Source of the DNA: an uncultured Pseudomonadota bacterium
GTDB taxonomy: Bacteria; Pseudomonadota; Alphaproteobacteria; Rs-D84
Direction of reading: 5' to 3'
Length of the DNA: 39,666 nt
NCBI GenBank assembly: GCA_947303585.1
Contig: CAMYYT010000010.1
Span: 1-39,666, forward strand
In this document: piece after piece, positions 25,701 through 30,864 of the stretch
Layout of the letters: the number at the start of each line of letters is the position of its first letter
Numbering within the stretch: the stretch's first letter is position 1
Notes under the pieces: model-generated
The model's input: the letters and a program-made list of their open reading frames with translations, nothing else
The model's database searches: none
Told to the model about the DNA's origin: nothing
Translations under genes and position numbers: made by a program

Positions 25701-26613
25701 TAACAACATTACCGGATAACCCAATATTGTCGTACCATCCACCAAATTTATATCCGGCTTTTAAGGGGACAGGTAAATCTACTGTTTTATCAACGGTGTA
25801 AACCCATGGAACACGCAAAGTTGTTGAAAATTCTCCACCATTAAGTTCATATTCTATGTCGTACAAATCAGCGCCACATATTTCCGTCTCACCGAAAGTT
25901 GTGCCAAGCAAAGCAGAACGAAAAGAATTTAAGTCTTCATCGTTGCGTACTTGGTCTAAAACATGCCATAAACAATTTACAATACAAGAATCTGTACTGT
26001 CATAATCATATTCTGCTGCCTGATAAAAGTTATCATAAAACACCCAAGGATTATTTAATGTTTGTTCTTGGTTTGAATTATATGGTCTATATTTTGTTGT
26101 TTGGACCCAACAATATGTTCCTGGGGTATTGATGTCGGGGTTCCCTGTTTCAAAATTTGTTTCACCCGGAGTGGCGCTGCATACTGTGCGTCCATATAAT
26201 GTTCCATATGAAAACTCTGCTGCCCAAGTGTTATCGTCTGTTAACCCATAAAAATCATCATTCAGCGCAAAAACATTATCAACAGGGCAATATTTTTCAT
26301 TAGTAGCGCCAGTGCTTAAATATATTTTTTCTGCTTTACCATCTTTGGTATCGCAATAACTAACACTTTTAAAGCCCCAAGGAGAATCTATATAAGCCCT
26401 ATGAATGCCGTTATAATAACCATCTTGCATGGTTGTACCCTCATAGGTATGGTGAAATTTTCCTACGTAAAGCCCCCGAGTTTCAACAGGCTTTACAGGT
26501 GAAAAACCCGCAGGACAACTAATGGCCAAAGCCACGCCTGGTGTAAAAAACATCATCCCTATCAAAAAATATACAACATACAAACTGCGCAAAAAACGCA
26601 TAAAACAGAGCAT
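19702..26613 (-). CDS. Giant exported repeat protein: alternating Cys-rich modules and InlB-type B-repeats
   Basis: About 2300 residues with a signal peptide (YVVYFLIGMMFFTPGVALA). I count eight copies of a Cys-rich module of about 150-170 residues: W-x3-F-x-Y-G-x2-x-G, then C-W-C-x-L-T-x-F/Y, then C-x3-C-x3-C and R-x2-L-Y. Approximate starts are residues 35, 331, 745, 988, 1233, 1551, 1804 and 2144. Nine Listeria-Bacteroides (InlB B-type) repeats of 60-80 residues with GY-x-F-x-GW and FYAKW lie between them, the second degenerate. An EGF-like Cys block sits at about 575-690 and a Ser/Gly/Asn linker at about 2112-2140. The last module ends the protein; no LPXTG, autotransporter or sorting domain is seen. 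The ATG at 26613 has GGAAGG at 9 nt; the one at 26622 abuts it. A surface or secreted adhesin is inferred. Confidence 0.82.
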   Translation of the reverse strand: MLCFMRFLRSLYVVYFLIGMMFFTPGVALAISCPAGFSPVKPVETRGLYVGKFHHTYEGTTMQDGYYNGIHRAYIDSPWGFKSVSYCDTKDGKAEKIYLSTGATNEKYCPVDNVFALNDDFYGLTDDNTWAAEFSYGTLYGRTVCSATPGETNFETGNPDINTPGTYCWVQTTKYRPYNSNQEQTLNNPWVFYDNFYQAAEYDYDSTDSCIVNCLWHVLDQVRNDEDLNSFRSALLGTTFGETEICGADLYDIEYELNGGEFSTTLRVPWVYTVDKTVDLPVPLKAGYKFGGWYDNIGLSGNVVNEIPTGSTGHKKFYAKWDELNCDSGLTAMPILDANIDGKRGAYSFRSIDGQREGRNADDLQANLNDGEWITHFDYGYVKGTAKWSSWYPNDIYPSNDKLYRSATDEQLDEATGLTEFCWCKMTEYGMDTREPVTTPNAKWTTWAYTTVIKENNPQACASLCANSVLYEHDFRSAIFGSYAVDSAKCNEPLHSITYKDESLSGEDKTVNDVRPQKFKSSPNPTRLATISKSGQVFNGYCLDSATCSEENITNDIPANRNTDVIAYTQYGCESGKYMNKTTNECATCPDNYPESDNGNVEITSCYKSWSCDPQPTCPDNISGTCSYASGIDLAGRDYNDGTTPEKHCRLSFECTDGYEKNSDSDTCEPITYTITYNSNGGTEIAPLDYQVTDTITLPEPEKSGYVFNGWYTNSDFNGSAVTAINPGDFGDKTFYAKWTFDSCPDGYRQSCLPRLDNQRLIDNSVIGYAAKPADGSADITSGDKTAESYGLTQSGEWGLSRGYGDIIGTSKCSSSNSFASSPASTPGYYCWCKATKFVPSDAQGVTCNSTNNPWRWTDARSTTEECVSDCAKICARRQTEYNIFAGNISVFLEDFVGISNDVCVLDKYTIDYVLNSGNFPAGANQKTTYQITDETITIPTPVRSGYEFVGWCDNEELTQNCSLNKVIPTGSYGNKTFYAKWNFVGCSEGYTFYQTNISDLDTSANGTSYGQVSISGVNSSYASDNVLTSADGYGRGYWGTNFDYGRIYGVAKCSSRSGNNHGNKWDGLVSDWSVSDEILDAATDGYHCWCSLTDFLPLNGTKQSVSPKSWIYGYTPSSSSSNMYTECKNSCAAYCATTLRDNFYFRSALYGGQCRADSYTIKYMDGEIERTDLSPQKYTIENSFNLPVPIKFGYTLDGWYDNSDFRNDKTQSISVGTTGDKIFYAKWMDAQCPNGYNFKTYEPALVGANFSINGAGSYTRGSLGGPVDKIGGLSLEQGEWAKQLPFSGIVFGNSVCSAKTGVNHDKTTTDELANFDSGENCWCQLTEFVPTDGTSQELSKTSWVYTTYNYPDRPCQNNCSSGCLAAFSNKSEFRDKIFGACEPNTYTITYNSLGGTEIAPLDYQVTDTITLPEPEKSGYVFKGWCIDSLECDTPVKGSQTDWFEDKTLYAQWDCEPGYHLNANTVCEKDIYFVTFKDGDTILSQKTYTIESEESVSSDIPEKNGYVFVGWCDSIADAEQLSTACPETVTVAPEEMSDKTFYAQWFANSCPTGNTTPIQNFLETTNVSANGTNHFSVSVNSDYCTYNGAGGGNCSVPISHGITPGNWMVLFDYGELRGTSFCGQMNRPAGTLANIDTSETGSYCWCKLTSFSPINETNYTTTSPWISIGIPYAYGSTCENRCSAHCGMYISANRNSLRSNLYSMSNVCLTSDVPEIYGITYDLGYGTWGEDPVNPETYTITTLKFTISHPERTGYTFLGWCEGENNTQCDNPVKDLEIDPEQHTLEPIYLYAQWAENTPSVSDCGEGYEVYYNPLSSMDTSKAGTQYGYLSLDGALTSNADVYGLSDNGTWGVTFDYGKVIGNSTCDDDNCICSLTGFIPDNNGVYGELQPVSTNRTITPVGYGYSSSITNANDGCRNGCAAGCASWVWTSIASGQQRRETLYANICLPITYTIHFVSNSGTEYTDEIYTVESETITLPTDVTRDGYTFGGWYETEDFTGDPKTEVPHGSTGNKTFYAKWIETPTEPDIPDNPYEPTEFECTSNAWLHIGDAKACLSKTKIGSPAFALKTPKSTYYLQTSLDSNLRLNKDTLKKLRMDFNGTTYNIHDETVLENGGGSSDTGNGNESGNNDGSSTEQSESCPVPASLSEADTSIKGSAYFAASISSNAYGAVFTGGSGGANADTYGGIQPGSFGVSFCYGDIKGLGRCSPTIADSEGDVGTPRIVDDESARNCWCKLTDYIPKGRQRINLDSSPWVYAALPDGYLKNMVTPSSPAEHCNDACSLYCADRIYTSWKTRKSAFDQ
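22352..22431. repeat. 80-nt exact repeat, copy 1 (inside the giant gene)
   Basis: Identical over 80 bases to 24494-24573. It encodes the SGYVF/LPEPEKSG/TDTITLPEP part of two InlB-type repeats. Exact identity, while flanking repeats have diverged, implies recent duplication or gene conversion. Confidence 0.9.
24494..24573. repeat. 80-nt exact repeat, copy 2 (inside the giant gene)
   Basis: Second copy of the 80-base segment at 22352-22431, lying in the third InlB-type repeat while the first lies in the sixth. The match breaks one base beyond each end. Confidence 0.9.
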
Positions 26614-26644
26614 TTTATTCATCCTTCCTATTTATATATTATCT

Positions 26645-26674
26645 ATCTTAGAAAAAATAGTGATAATCTGTCCA
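26645..26674 (-). promoter_or_regulatory. Possible promoter of the giant repeat gene
   Basis: Minus strand TGGACA (26669-26674) and TAAGAT (26645-26650, 4 of 6), 18-nt spacer, upstream of the GGAAGG ribosome-binding site. Confidence 0.35.
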
Positions 26675-26711
26675 GAGTTTTTTTTACTAGTAAAAATAAA
26701 AAATTAAAGCG

Positions 26712-26740
26712 TTGCTTTTTACAAACTAAATATATATAAT
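26712..26740 (+). promoter_or_regulatory. Promoter of tRNA-Ser(CGA)
   Basis: TTGCTT (26712-26717) and perfect TATAAT (26735-26740) with a 17-nt spacer, 13 nt before the tRNA 5' end. Confidence 0.7.
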
Positions 26741-26753
26741 GAACACGCGTTTC

Positions 26754-26844
26754 GGAGATATGGCAGAGCTGGTTGAATGCGCGCGACTCGAAATCGCGTA
26801 TACAGGCAACTGTATCGAGGGTTCGAATCCCCCTATCTCCGCCA
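26754..26844 (+). tRNA. tRNA-Ser (anticodon CGA)
   Basis: A class II tRNA with a long variable arm. Acceptor GGAGATA pairs with TATCTCC, the discriminator is G and CCA is encoded (26842-26844). The anticodon stem CGCGA/TCGCG encloses CTCGAAA, giving CGA for serine UCG. T-arm GGGTTCGAATCCC. A terminator follows, and a 20-base copy of its 3' end recurs at 27001-27020. Confidence 0.96.
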
Positions 26845-26854
26845 CAAACAACAA

Positions 26855-26879
26855 AATGTCCCGTTGGGGCATTTTTTTG
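26855..26879 (+). terminator. Terminator of tRNA-Ser(CGA)
   Basis: AATGTCCC (26855-26862) pairs with GGGGCATT (26866-26873, one G-U) around GTT, followed by T-run. Confidence 0.8.
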
Positions 26880-27000
26880 TTTGTTTCGTCGACTTCGGAA
26901 TTCGAACCCGGCAAGAGGGTTCGAACCGCAGCCGAAAGGCAGACGGAGTATGCCGGTGAGCAACGCGAATGAGGCAAGGGGAATGTAGCGTAGCGAAATC
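26880..27000 (+). other. Hairpin-rich insert between tRNA-Ser(CGA) terminator and its tail copy
   Basis: About 120 nt with no supported gene. TTCGAACCC (26901-26909) and GGGTTCGAA (26917-26925) are an exact 9-bp inverted repeat. GAGGGTTCGAA (26915-26925) equals bases 26817-26827 of the tRNA T-arm. A GCC-GAAA-GGC tetraloop hairpin lies at 26931-26940. The segment is more GC-rich than its surroundings and includes T-arm-like pieces in both orientations. Confidence 0.6.
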
Positions 27001-27020
27001 AATCCCCCTATCTCCGCCAC
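27001..27020 (+). repeat. Duplicated tRNA-Ser(CGA) 3' end (tail copy)
   Basis: These 20 bases, ending in CTATCTCCGCCAC, are identical to 26826-26845. They cover the T-arm 3' strand, acceptor 3' strand, discriminator, CCA and one further base. The copies are 175 nt apart. Confidence 0.92.
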
Positions 27021-27064
27021 CAATTTTCGTTATTGTGCGCAAAGCGCACAGTTTAAGAAAATTG
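27021..27064 (+). terminator. Second hairpin following the tRNA-Ser(CGA) tail copy
   Basis: Outer arms CAATTTTC (27021-27028) and GAAAATTG (27057-27064) enclose an inner stem TGTGCGC and GCGCACA with an AAA loop. The following sequence is U-rich but not a clean run, so terminator function is probable, not certain. Confidence 0.55.
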
Positions 27065-27103
27065 ATAATATCTTTTCCCATTTTCTTTTCTTCTTTTTTA
27101 ATT

Positions 27104-27109
27104 TATAAT
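27104..27109 (+). promoter_or_regulatory. -10 box giving an apparently leaderless alkyltransferase-like mRNA
   Basis: A perfect TATAAT ends 7 nt before the ATG at 27117, and there is no Shine-Dalgarno between them. The -35 at 17 nt (TTTTCT) is poor. Confidence 0.5.
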
Positions 27110-27116
27110 ACACACT

Positions 27117-27464
27117 ATGAAAGGTTTTTATGAACAAGTTTATGATTTGGTTGCTAAAGTTCCAGTGGGGAAAGTTACAACCTATGGCGATATTGCGAAA
27201 ATGTTGGGGCATCCGCGTGCCGCGCGGTTTGTGGGGTATGCGATGAATGCTTCGTGTGAAACGGATTCGCTGCCGTGGCATCGTGTCACTTTTGCAGATG
27301 GGAAAACCTGGGATGGTCAATGGGAACAGGTTCAACGTGATTTGTTAACTGCCGAAGGCGTTGGGTTCAAACCAGACGGAAACATTGATGTAGAAAAATA
27401 TCGTTGGCATCCGGAAAACGAATCTGCCCCAATAAACTTGCGTGATGCGCCAATAAAATTCTAA
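27117..27464 (+). CDS. Alkyltransferase-like (ATL) DNA-binding protein of the MGMT family
   Basis: The 115-residue product is the small C-terminal MGMT fold: FYEQVYDLVAKVPVGKVTTYGDIAKMLGHP in two runs, RAARFVGYAMNA with the helix-turn-helix and Arg finger, and PWHRV. In O6-methylguanine methyltransferases this last motif is PCHRV with the acceptor Cys. Trp54 replaces it, as in YbaZ/Atl1 proteins, which bind O6-alkylguanine and hand it to nucleotide excision repair without transferring the alkyl group. The gene begins 7 nt after a TATAAT. Its stop overlaps the stop of the convergent peroxiredoxin gene by four bases. Confidence 0.92.
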   Translation: MKGFYEQVYDLVAKVPVGKVTTYGDIAKMLGHPRAARFVGYAMNASCETDSLPWHRVTFADGKTWDGQWEQVQRDLLTAEGVGFKPDGNIDVEKYRWHPENESAPINLRDAPIKF

Positions 27465-28192
27465 TGCTTTTTCTTTTGTTTCTCTAATTTATTGTAAATA
27501 ACAGATTCCGGCAGGTCTTGAAAAGTTAGATACCAGGATTCTGATTTTTTATTTTTTGTATTTGCGGCAATACATTTATGCATATCTTTTGTTGTCTGTG
27601 GCGCAGGTTCTATGACTGGCGCCCCAGGCATCCAATCGGCAGGCAAAGATACACCAAAAGCATCACTTGTTTGCAGAGCTGTTAAAATTCTTAATATTTC
27701 TTTGATGTTTCGACCAACATTTTGAGGATAATATAAAATAGTTTTTATTGTTCCGTGCTGGTCAATTATAAACACTGCGCGCACAGTAGATGTATCGGAA
27801 GCATTTGGGTGAATCATACCGTATAATTTTGAAATTTTTAAATCCATATCAGCAATCACAGGAAATGTAATTTCTGTGTTTTTAAAATTTTCAAATTGAA
27901 CTTCGTTGTATATAGAACGAAACCAAGCTAAATGAGAAGATATTGCACCTACAGAAAGTCCGATTATATCGGTGTTTAATTTTTGAAAATCTTTGTACAA
28001 AGATTGAAAAGATAAAAATTCTGTTGTGCATACTGGTGTAAAATCCATTGGATGAGAAAACAGAACAACCCAGCGTCCAGCAAAATCATCAGGAAACCTT
28101 ATGAAACCATTAGTGGTTTTTGCTGTAAATTTAGGTGCTGTATCACCAATTAATGGCAAAGATTTATTTTCGTTTTGTGTGTTGTTTTGCAT
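27461..28192 (-). CDS. Peroxiredoxin, Prx6/AhpC-TSA family
   Basis: The enzyme reduces hydrogen and alkyl peroxides with a peroxidatic cysteine. The 243-residue product has the AhpC/TSA domain (about 12-165) with SHPMDFTPVCTTEF, in which Cys55 is peroxidatic and Thr52 is in place, then the ADMDLKISKLYGM and AVFIIDQHGTIK blocks. The long C-terminal extension (about 165-225) with PADWMPGAPVIEPAP and DMHKCIA is typical of the longer Prx6-like bacterial/archaeal thioredoxin peroxidases; the late Cys could be a resolving residue. AAAGGGG precedes the ATG. It is divergent from the HU/IHF gene. Confidence 0.93.
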   Translation of the reverse strand: MQNNTQNENKSLPLIGDTAPKFTAKTTNGFIRFPDDFAGRWVVLFSHPMDFTPVCTTEFLSFQSLYKDFQKLNTDIIGLSVGAISSHLAWFRSIYNEVQFENFKNTEITFPVIADMDLKISKLYGMIHPNASDTSTVRAVFIIDQHGTIKTILYYPQNVGRNIKEILRILTALQTSDAFGVSLPADWMPGAPVIEPAPQTTKDMHKCIAANTKNKKSESWYLTFQDLPESVIYNKLEKQKKKH

Positions 28193-28299
28193 AAAAAACC
28201 CCTTTGGATAATATTTAAGATATCAAAAAAGAGAATTGTTTTGCATAAGACGGTTTTCTTATTTTTTTTGTGCCACGAAAATAATTTTTACTTTATTTT

Positions 28300-28328
28300 T
28301 TGTAAAATGTGCTATCATGTTGTATAAT
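28300..28328 (+). promoter_or_regulatory. Promoter of the HU/IHF-accDA operon
   Basis: TTGTAA (28300-28305) and perfect TATAAT (28323-28328) with a 17-nt spacer. AAAAGGG precedes the ATG at 28354. Confidence 0.65.
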
Positions 28329-28353
28329 GTAAAAAACAAAAGGGTAATTTATT

Positions 28354-28632
28354 ATGAAACGTTCGGACATTATAAGAACTATCCAGGTGCAATTCAAACG
28401 TATGCGTGCCAAGGATGCCAGGGCTATACTTGATGCAGTTATCGAAGAAATGAAAACTTCTGTGGCAGATGACAACAGAATTGAAATTCGTGGCTTTGGT
28501 ACTTTTCAACCAAGAACGCGTGCTGCTAAGAACGGGTATAATCCAACGACGGGCGAAACAATGGTGTTGTCGGCTGGGAAAACTATATTGTTCAAACCAA
28601 GTCGTGATTTAACTAAGAAAATGAACGGATAA
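28354..28632 (+). CDS. HU/IHF-family nucleoid DNA-binding protein
   Basis: The 92-residue product is a full-length HU/IHF fold: N-terminal helices (MKRSDIIRTIQVQFKRM, AKDARAILDAVIEEM), the saddle RIEIRGFGTFQPRTR, and the DNA-inserting arm NGYNPTTGETM. The family arm normally reads GRNPxTGE, so the Arg is Tyr here but the intercalating Pro is kept. FKPSRDL near the end matches the IHF beta-like C terminus. IHF-beta is the closest type but I cannot separate it from HU. It lies 3 nt before the accDA gene. Confidence 0.9.
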   Translation: MKRSDIIRTIQVQFKRMRAKDARAILDAVIEEMKTSVADDNRIEIRGFGTFQPRTRAAKNGYNPTTGETMVLSAGKTILFKPSRDLTKKMNG

Positions 28633-28635
28633 AAA

Positions 28636-30375
28636 ATGTCAGCAGGAATAAAAAATCATAATCGTGATAGATACGAACGTGTGCGCAGGTTGATGTGGAT
28701 AAAATGCGAAGCTTGTGGTCGTTTGGTGTTCTATAAAGATTATAAAAACAATCATTATGTGTGTCCGCGCTGTGGCCGTGCGTTCATAATGAATCCAAAA
28801 CAAAGATTTGATTTGCTTTTTGATGATATAGATTGGCAAAAATTTGAATTACCTGTGACAAGTGATGACCCGCTTAATTTTGTCGATAGAATTCCATATA
28901 AAGAAAGACTGGCAGAAGCACGCGAAGATGCTGGAACACGTGATGCAATATCTACGGCGGATGGTAAAATAGGTGGTATAAATTCGACTGTGTGCGTCAT
29001 GAATGGTGATTTTATGATGGGGTCTATGGGGCGCGCAGCAGGGGATGCTATTATTGCAAGTATTGAACACGCGATTGAATTAAAAAATCCTTTTATCATG
29101 GTGACTTGTAGCGGTGGCGCTCGTATGCAAGAAAACATTTTGTCATTGATGCAAATGGCGCGTACAACTGTAGCTGTGAATAAATTGCATGAAAACAAAT
29201 TACCATACATAGTAATACTTACAGATCCAACTTTTGGTGGCGTCACTGCTTCTTTTGCAATGCTGGGTGATATACATATTGCTGAAAAGGGCGCTCGTAT
29301 TGGTTTCGCGGGTCGTCGTGTCATAGAACAAAATATTCATGAAAAATTACCATCTAATTTCCAAAACGCAGACTATTTATACGAACATGGTATGGTAGAC
29401 ATAGTTGTAAATCGTTCTGAATTAAAAGAAACATTGGAACGCGTTTTAACTGTGCTTACCAAGCAACCAAGCGAACCAAAAGTCATAGATGTTAAAACAC
29501 CAAAATTTGATACACCAAAAAAATCTCGTGATATGGGTAAAACTCCGGAATACGACAGGGTTCTTTTGGCGCGTAATGAAAACAGACCGCATTTTTTGGA
29601 TTATGTGAATGGAATTGTTGATAAATGGACTTATCTTGCAGGTGACAGATGTTTTGGCGAAGATGCGGCAATGTGTGGCGGTATTGGCTATTGGTATGGT
29701 ATACCAGCTGTTATTATTGGTCAAGAAAAGGGCAGAACAATCGAAACCCGTCAGCAACACAGATTTGGTATGGCTAATCCAGAGGGCTATCGCAAAGCGC
29801 AACGTTTAATGAAATTGGCTGAAAAATTTGATTTGGCTTTGATTTCTTTGTTTGACACTGCTGGCGCATTTGCTGGGGGTGCCGCCGAAGAACGCGGTCA
29901 ATCACAAGCGGTTGCATCGACAATCGCCGCGGGGTTAAAGGTCAAGACCCCTTATGTTGCAGTCAATGTTGGAGAAGGTGGTTCTGGGGGCGCAATCGCA
30001 ATCGGAACGGGGGACAAAGTATTTATGCTTGAAAATGCTATTTATTCTGTAATTGCACCAGAATCTTGTGCAAGTATTTTGTGGAAAGATAATAAGTTCA
30101 AAGCCCAGGCAGCAACTGCGCTTAAATTAACTGCGCGTGATATGGCATCATTAAATGTAATTGATAAAATCATTGATGAACCAGCGGGCGGGGCGCACAA
30201 AGATTGGCAAACAACAATGGAAATGGTTGGTAAAACGGTTGCAGACGCAATCAAAGAATTGCAGGAAGTTCCAATTGAAGAATTGGTGCCAAATCGTGTA
30301 AAGAAATTTTTATCTATGACGCGAGATGTTGAAATCTTCCAACCAGATCATACGCCCGAAGAAAAGCAAGTATAA
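28636..30375 (+). CDS. accDA: Acetyl-CoA carboxylase carboxyltransferase, beta and alpha subunits fused (AccD-AccA)
   Basis: Carboxyltransferase moves CO2 from carboxybiotin to acetyl-CoA, giving malonyl-CoA for fatty-acid synthesis. The 579-residue chain joins two normally separate subunits. Residues 1-290 are AccD: zinc ribbon Cys24, Cys27, Cys43, Cys46, then CSGGARMQENILSLMQMA and DPTFGGVTASFAMLGD. Residues about 310-570 are AccA: IIGQEKGRTIE, DTAGAFAGGAAEERGQSQA, GEGGSGGAIAIGTGDKV and YSVIAPESCASILW. There is no stop between them and the linker (about 290-320) is Lys/Pro-rich. The ATG follows the HU/IHF stop by 3 nt. Biotin carboxylase and BCCP are not in the window. Confidence 0.95.
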   Translation: MSAGIKNHNRDRYERVRRLMWIKCEACGRLVFYKDYKNNHYVCPRCGRAFIMNPKQRFDLLFDDIDWQKFELPVTSDDPLNFVDRIPYKERLAEAREDAGTRDAISTADGKIGGINSTVCVMNGDFMMGSMGRAAGDAIIASIEHAIELKNPFIMVTCSGGARMQENILSLMQMARTTVAVNKLHENKLPYIVILTDPTFGGVTASFAMLGDIHIAEKGARIGFAGRRVIEQNIHEKLPSNFQNADYLYEHGMVDIVVNRSELKETLERVLTVLTKQPSEPKVIDVKTPKFDTPKKSRDMGKTPEYDRVLLARNENRPHFLDYVNGIVDKWTYLAGDRCFGEDAAMCGGIGYWYGIPAVIIGQEKGRTIETRQQHRFGMANPEGYRKAQRLMKLAEKFDLALISLFDTAGAFAGGAAEERGQSQAVASTIAAGLKVKTPYVAVNVGEGGSGGAIAIGTGDKVFMLENAIYSVIAPESCASILWKDNKFKAQAATALKLTARDMASLNVIDKIIDEPAGGAHKDWQTTMEMVGKTVADAIKELQEVPIEELVPNRVKKFLSMTRDVEIFQPDHTPEEKQV

Positions 30376-30407
30376 AAATAAAACCGCCAATTTGGCGGTT
30401 TTATTTT
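30375..30407. terminator. Bidirectional terminator after accDA (second hairpin of the tRNA-Ser(GCU) repeat unit)
   Basis: Exact 16-bp inverted repeat: AAAATAAAACCGCCAA (30375-30390) and TTGGCGGTTTTATTTT (30392-30407). It ends accDA on the plus strand. On the minus strand it follows the tail copy of tRNA-Ser. Confidence 0.88.
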
Positions 30408-30430
30408 TCTGGCGGAGCGTATAGGACTCG
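30403..30430 (-). repeat. Duplicated tRNA-Ser(GCU) 3' end (tail copy)
   Basis: These 28 bases are identical to 30599-30626 and cover trailer, CCA, discriminator, acceptor and T-arm 3' strands. Including the A/T-rich hairpin base (30372-30386 matches 30569-30583), the repeated unit spans about 58 nt with only the hairpin stem differing. Confidence 0.93.
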
Positions 30431-30568
30431 CTCGCTCAAACATAAATGTTTGGCTGTGCGGCATTCGTAAGGTGTTTGCTGCACCGTGTTTGCAAACACC
30501 AACTCATTGTCGAACCTTTCGTTGCTGGCGCAACTTTGACCGGTTCTTCGTCCTTAACGTCCGCGTAC
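30431..30568 (-). other. Hairpin-rich insert between tRNA-Ser(GCU) terminator and its tail copy
   Basis: About 138 nt with no supported gene. Inverted repeats are CAAACAT/ATGTTTG (30437-30452), GGTGTTTGC (30471-30479) with GCAAACACC (30492-30500), a 14-bp perfect palindrome GTGTTTGCAAACAC (30486-30499), and GTTGC/GCAAC (30521-30534). It is markedly more structured than ordinary spacers in this window. Confidence 0.6.
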
Positions 30569-30598
30569 ATAAAAATAAAACCGTCTTGTGACGGCTTA
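30569..30598 (-). terminator. Terminator of tRNA-Ser(GCU)
   Basis: CCGTC (30581-30585) pairs with GACGG (30590-30594) around TTGT, with A/T-rich flanks that give a T-run on the minus strand. It lies directly after the tRNA trailer. Confidence 0.72.
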
Positions 30599-30605
30599 AT
30601 TTTTC

Positions 30606-30694
30606 TGGCGGAGCGTATAGGACTCGAACCTATGGACCGCTAAAACACGGTCACGGATTAGCAATCCGCTGCATTACCACTCTGCCAACGCTCC
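30606..30694 (-). tRNA. tRNA-Ser (anticodon GCU)
   Basis: A class II tRNA on the minus strand. Acceptor GGAGCGT pairs with ACGCTCC, followed by G and encoded CCA (30606-30608). The anticodon loop TTGCTAA gives GCU for serine AGC/AGU, and a long variable arm and T-arm GGTTCGAGTCC are present. Upstream is a good promoter; downstream a terminator, an insert and a copy of the tRNA tail. Confidence 0.96.
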
Positions 30695-30706
30695 TTTTGC
30701 CAGCAG

Positions 30707-30736
30707 ATTATAACAGAATAAAAGTCAAAAAATCAA
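30707..30736 (-). promoter_or_regulatory. Promoter of tRNA-Ser(GCU)
   Basis: Minus strand TTGATT (30731-30736) and perfect TATAAT (30707-30712), 18-nt spacer, 12 nt before the tRNA 5' end. Confidence 0.65.
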
Positions 30737-30812
30737 GTTAAAAAGAAAAAAGTTTTAAATATGATTTTTTTATAGACAAACAAAAGAAACCACAATATAA
30801 AAAATAAAAATA

Positions 30813-30840
30813 TTGATTTTCAGGAATTTTATTGTATATG
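30813..30840 (+). promoter_or_regulatory. Possible promoter of the lipoprotein gene at 30865
   Basis: TTGATT (30813-30818) and TATATG (30835-30840, 4 of 6), 16-nt spacer, followed by AAAAAGGA before the ATG. Confidence 0.4.
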
Positions 30841-30864
30841 TGTTATATACAAAAAGGATATAAA

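Noticed and set aside
19702..26613. CRISPR-like or tandem DNA repeat array
   Set aside because: The repeats are protein-level modules of variable length in a continuous reading frame, with no regular short repeat/spacer pattern.
26845..27000. Short overlapping open frames in the tRNA-Ser(CGA) insert
   Set aside because: Several frames are open at once because the segment is GC-rich and hairpin-rich; none has a ribosome-binding site or protein-like composition.
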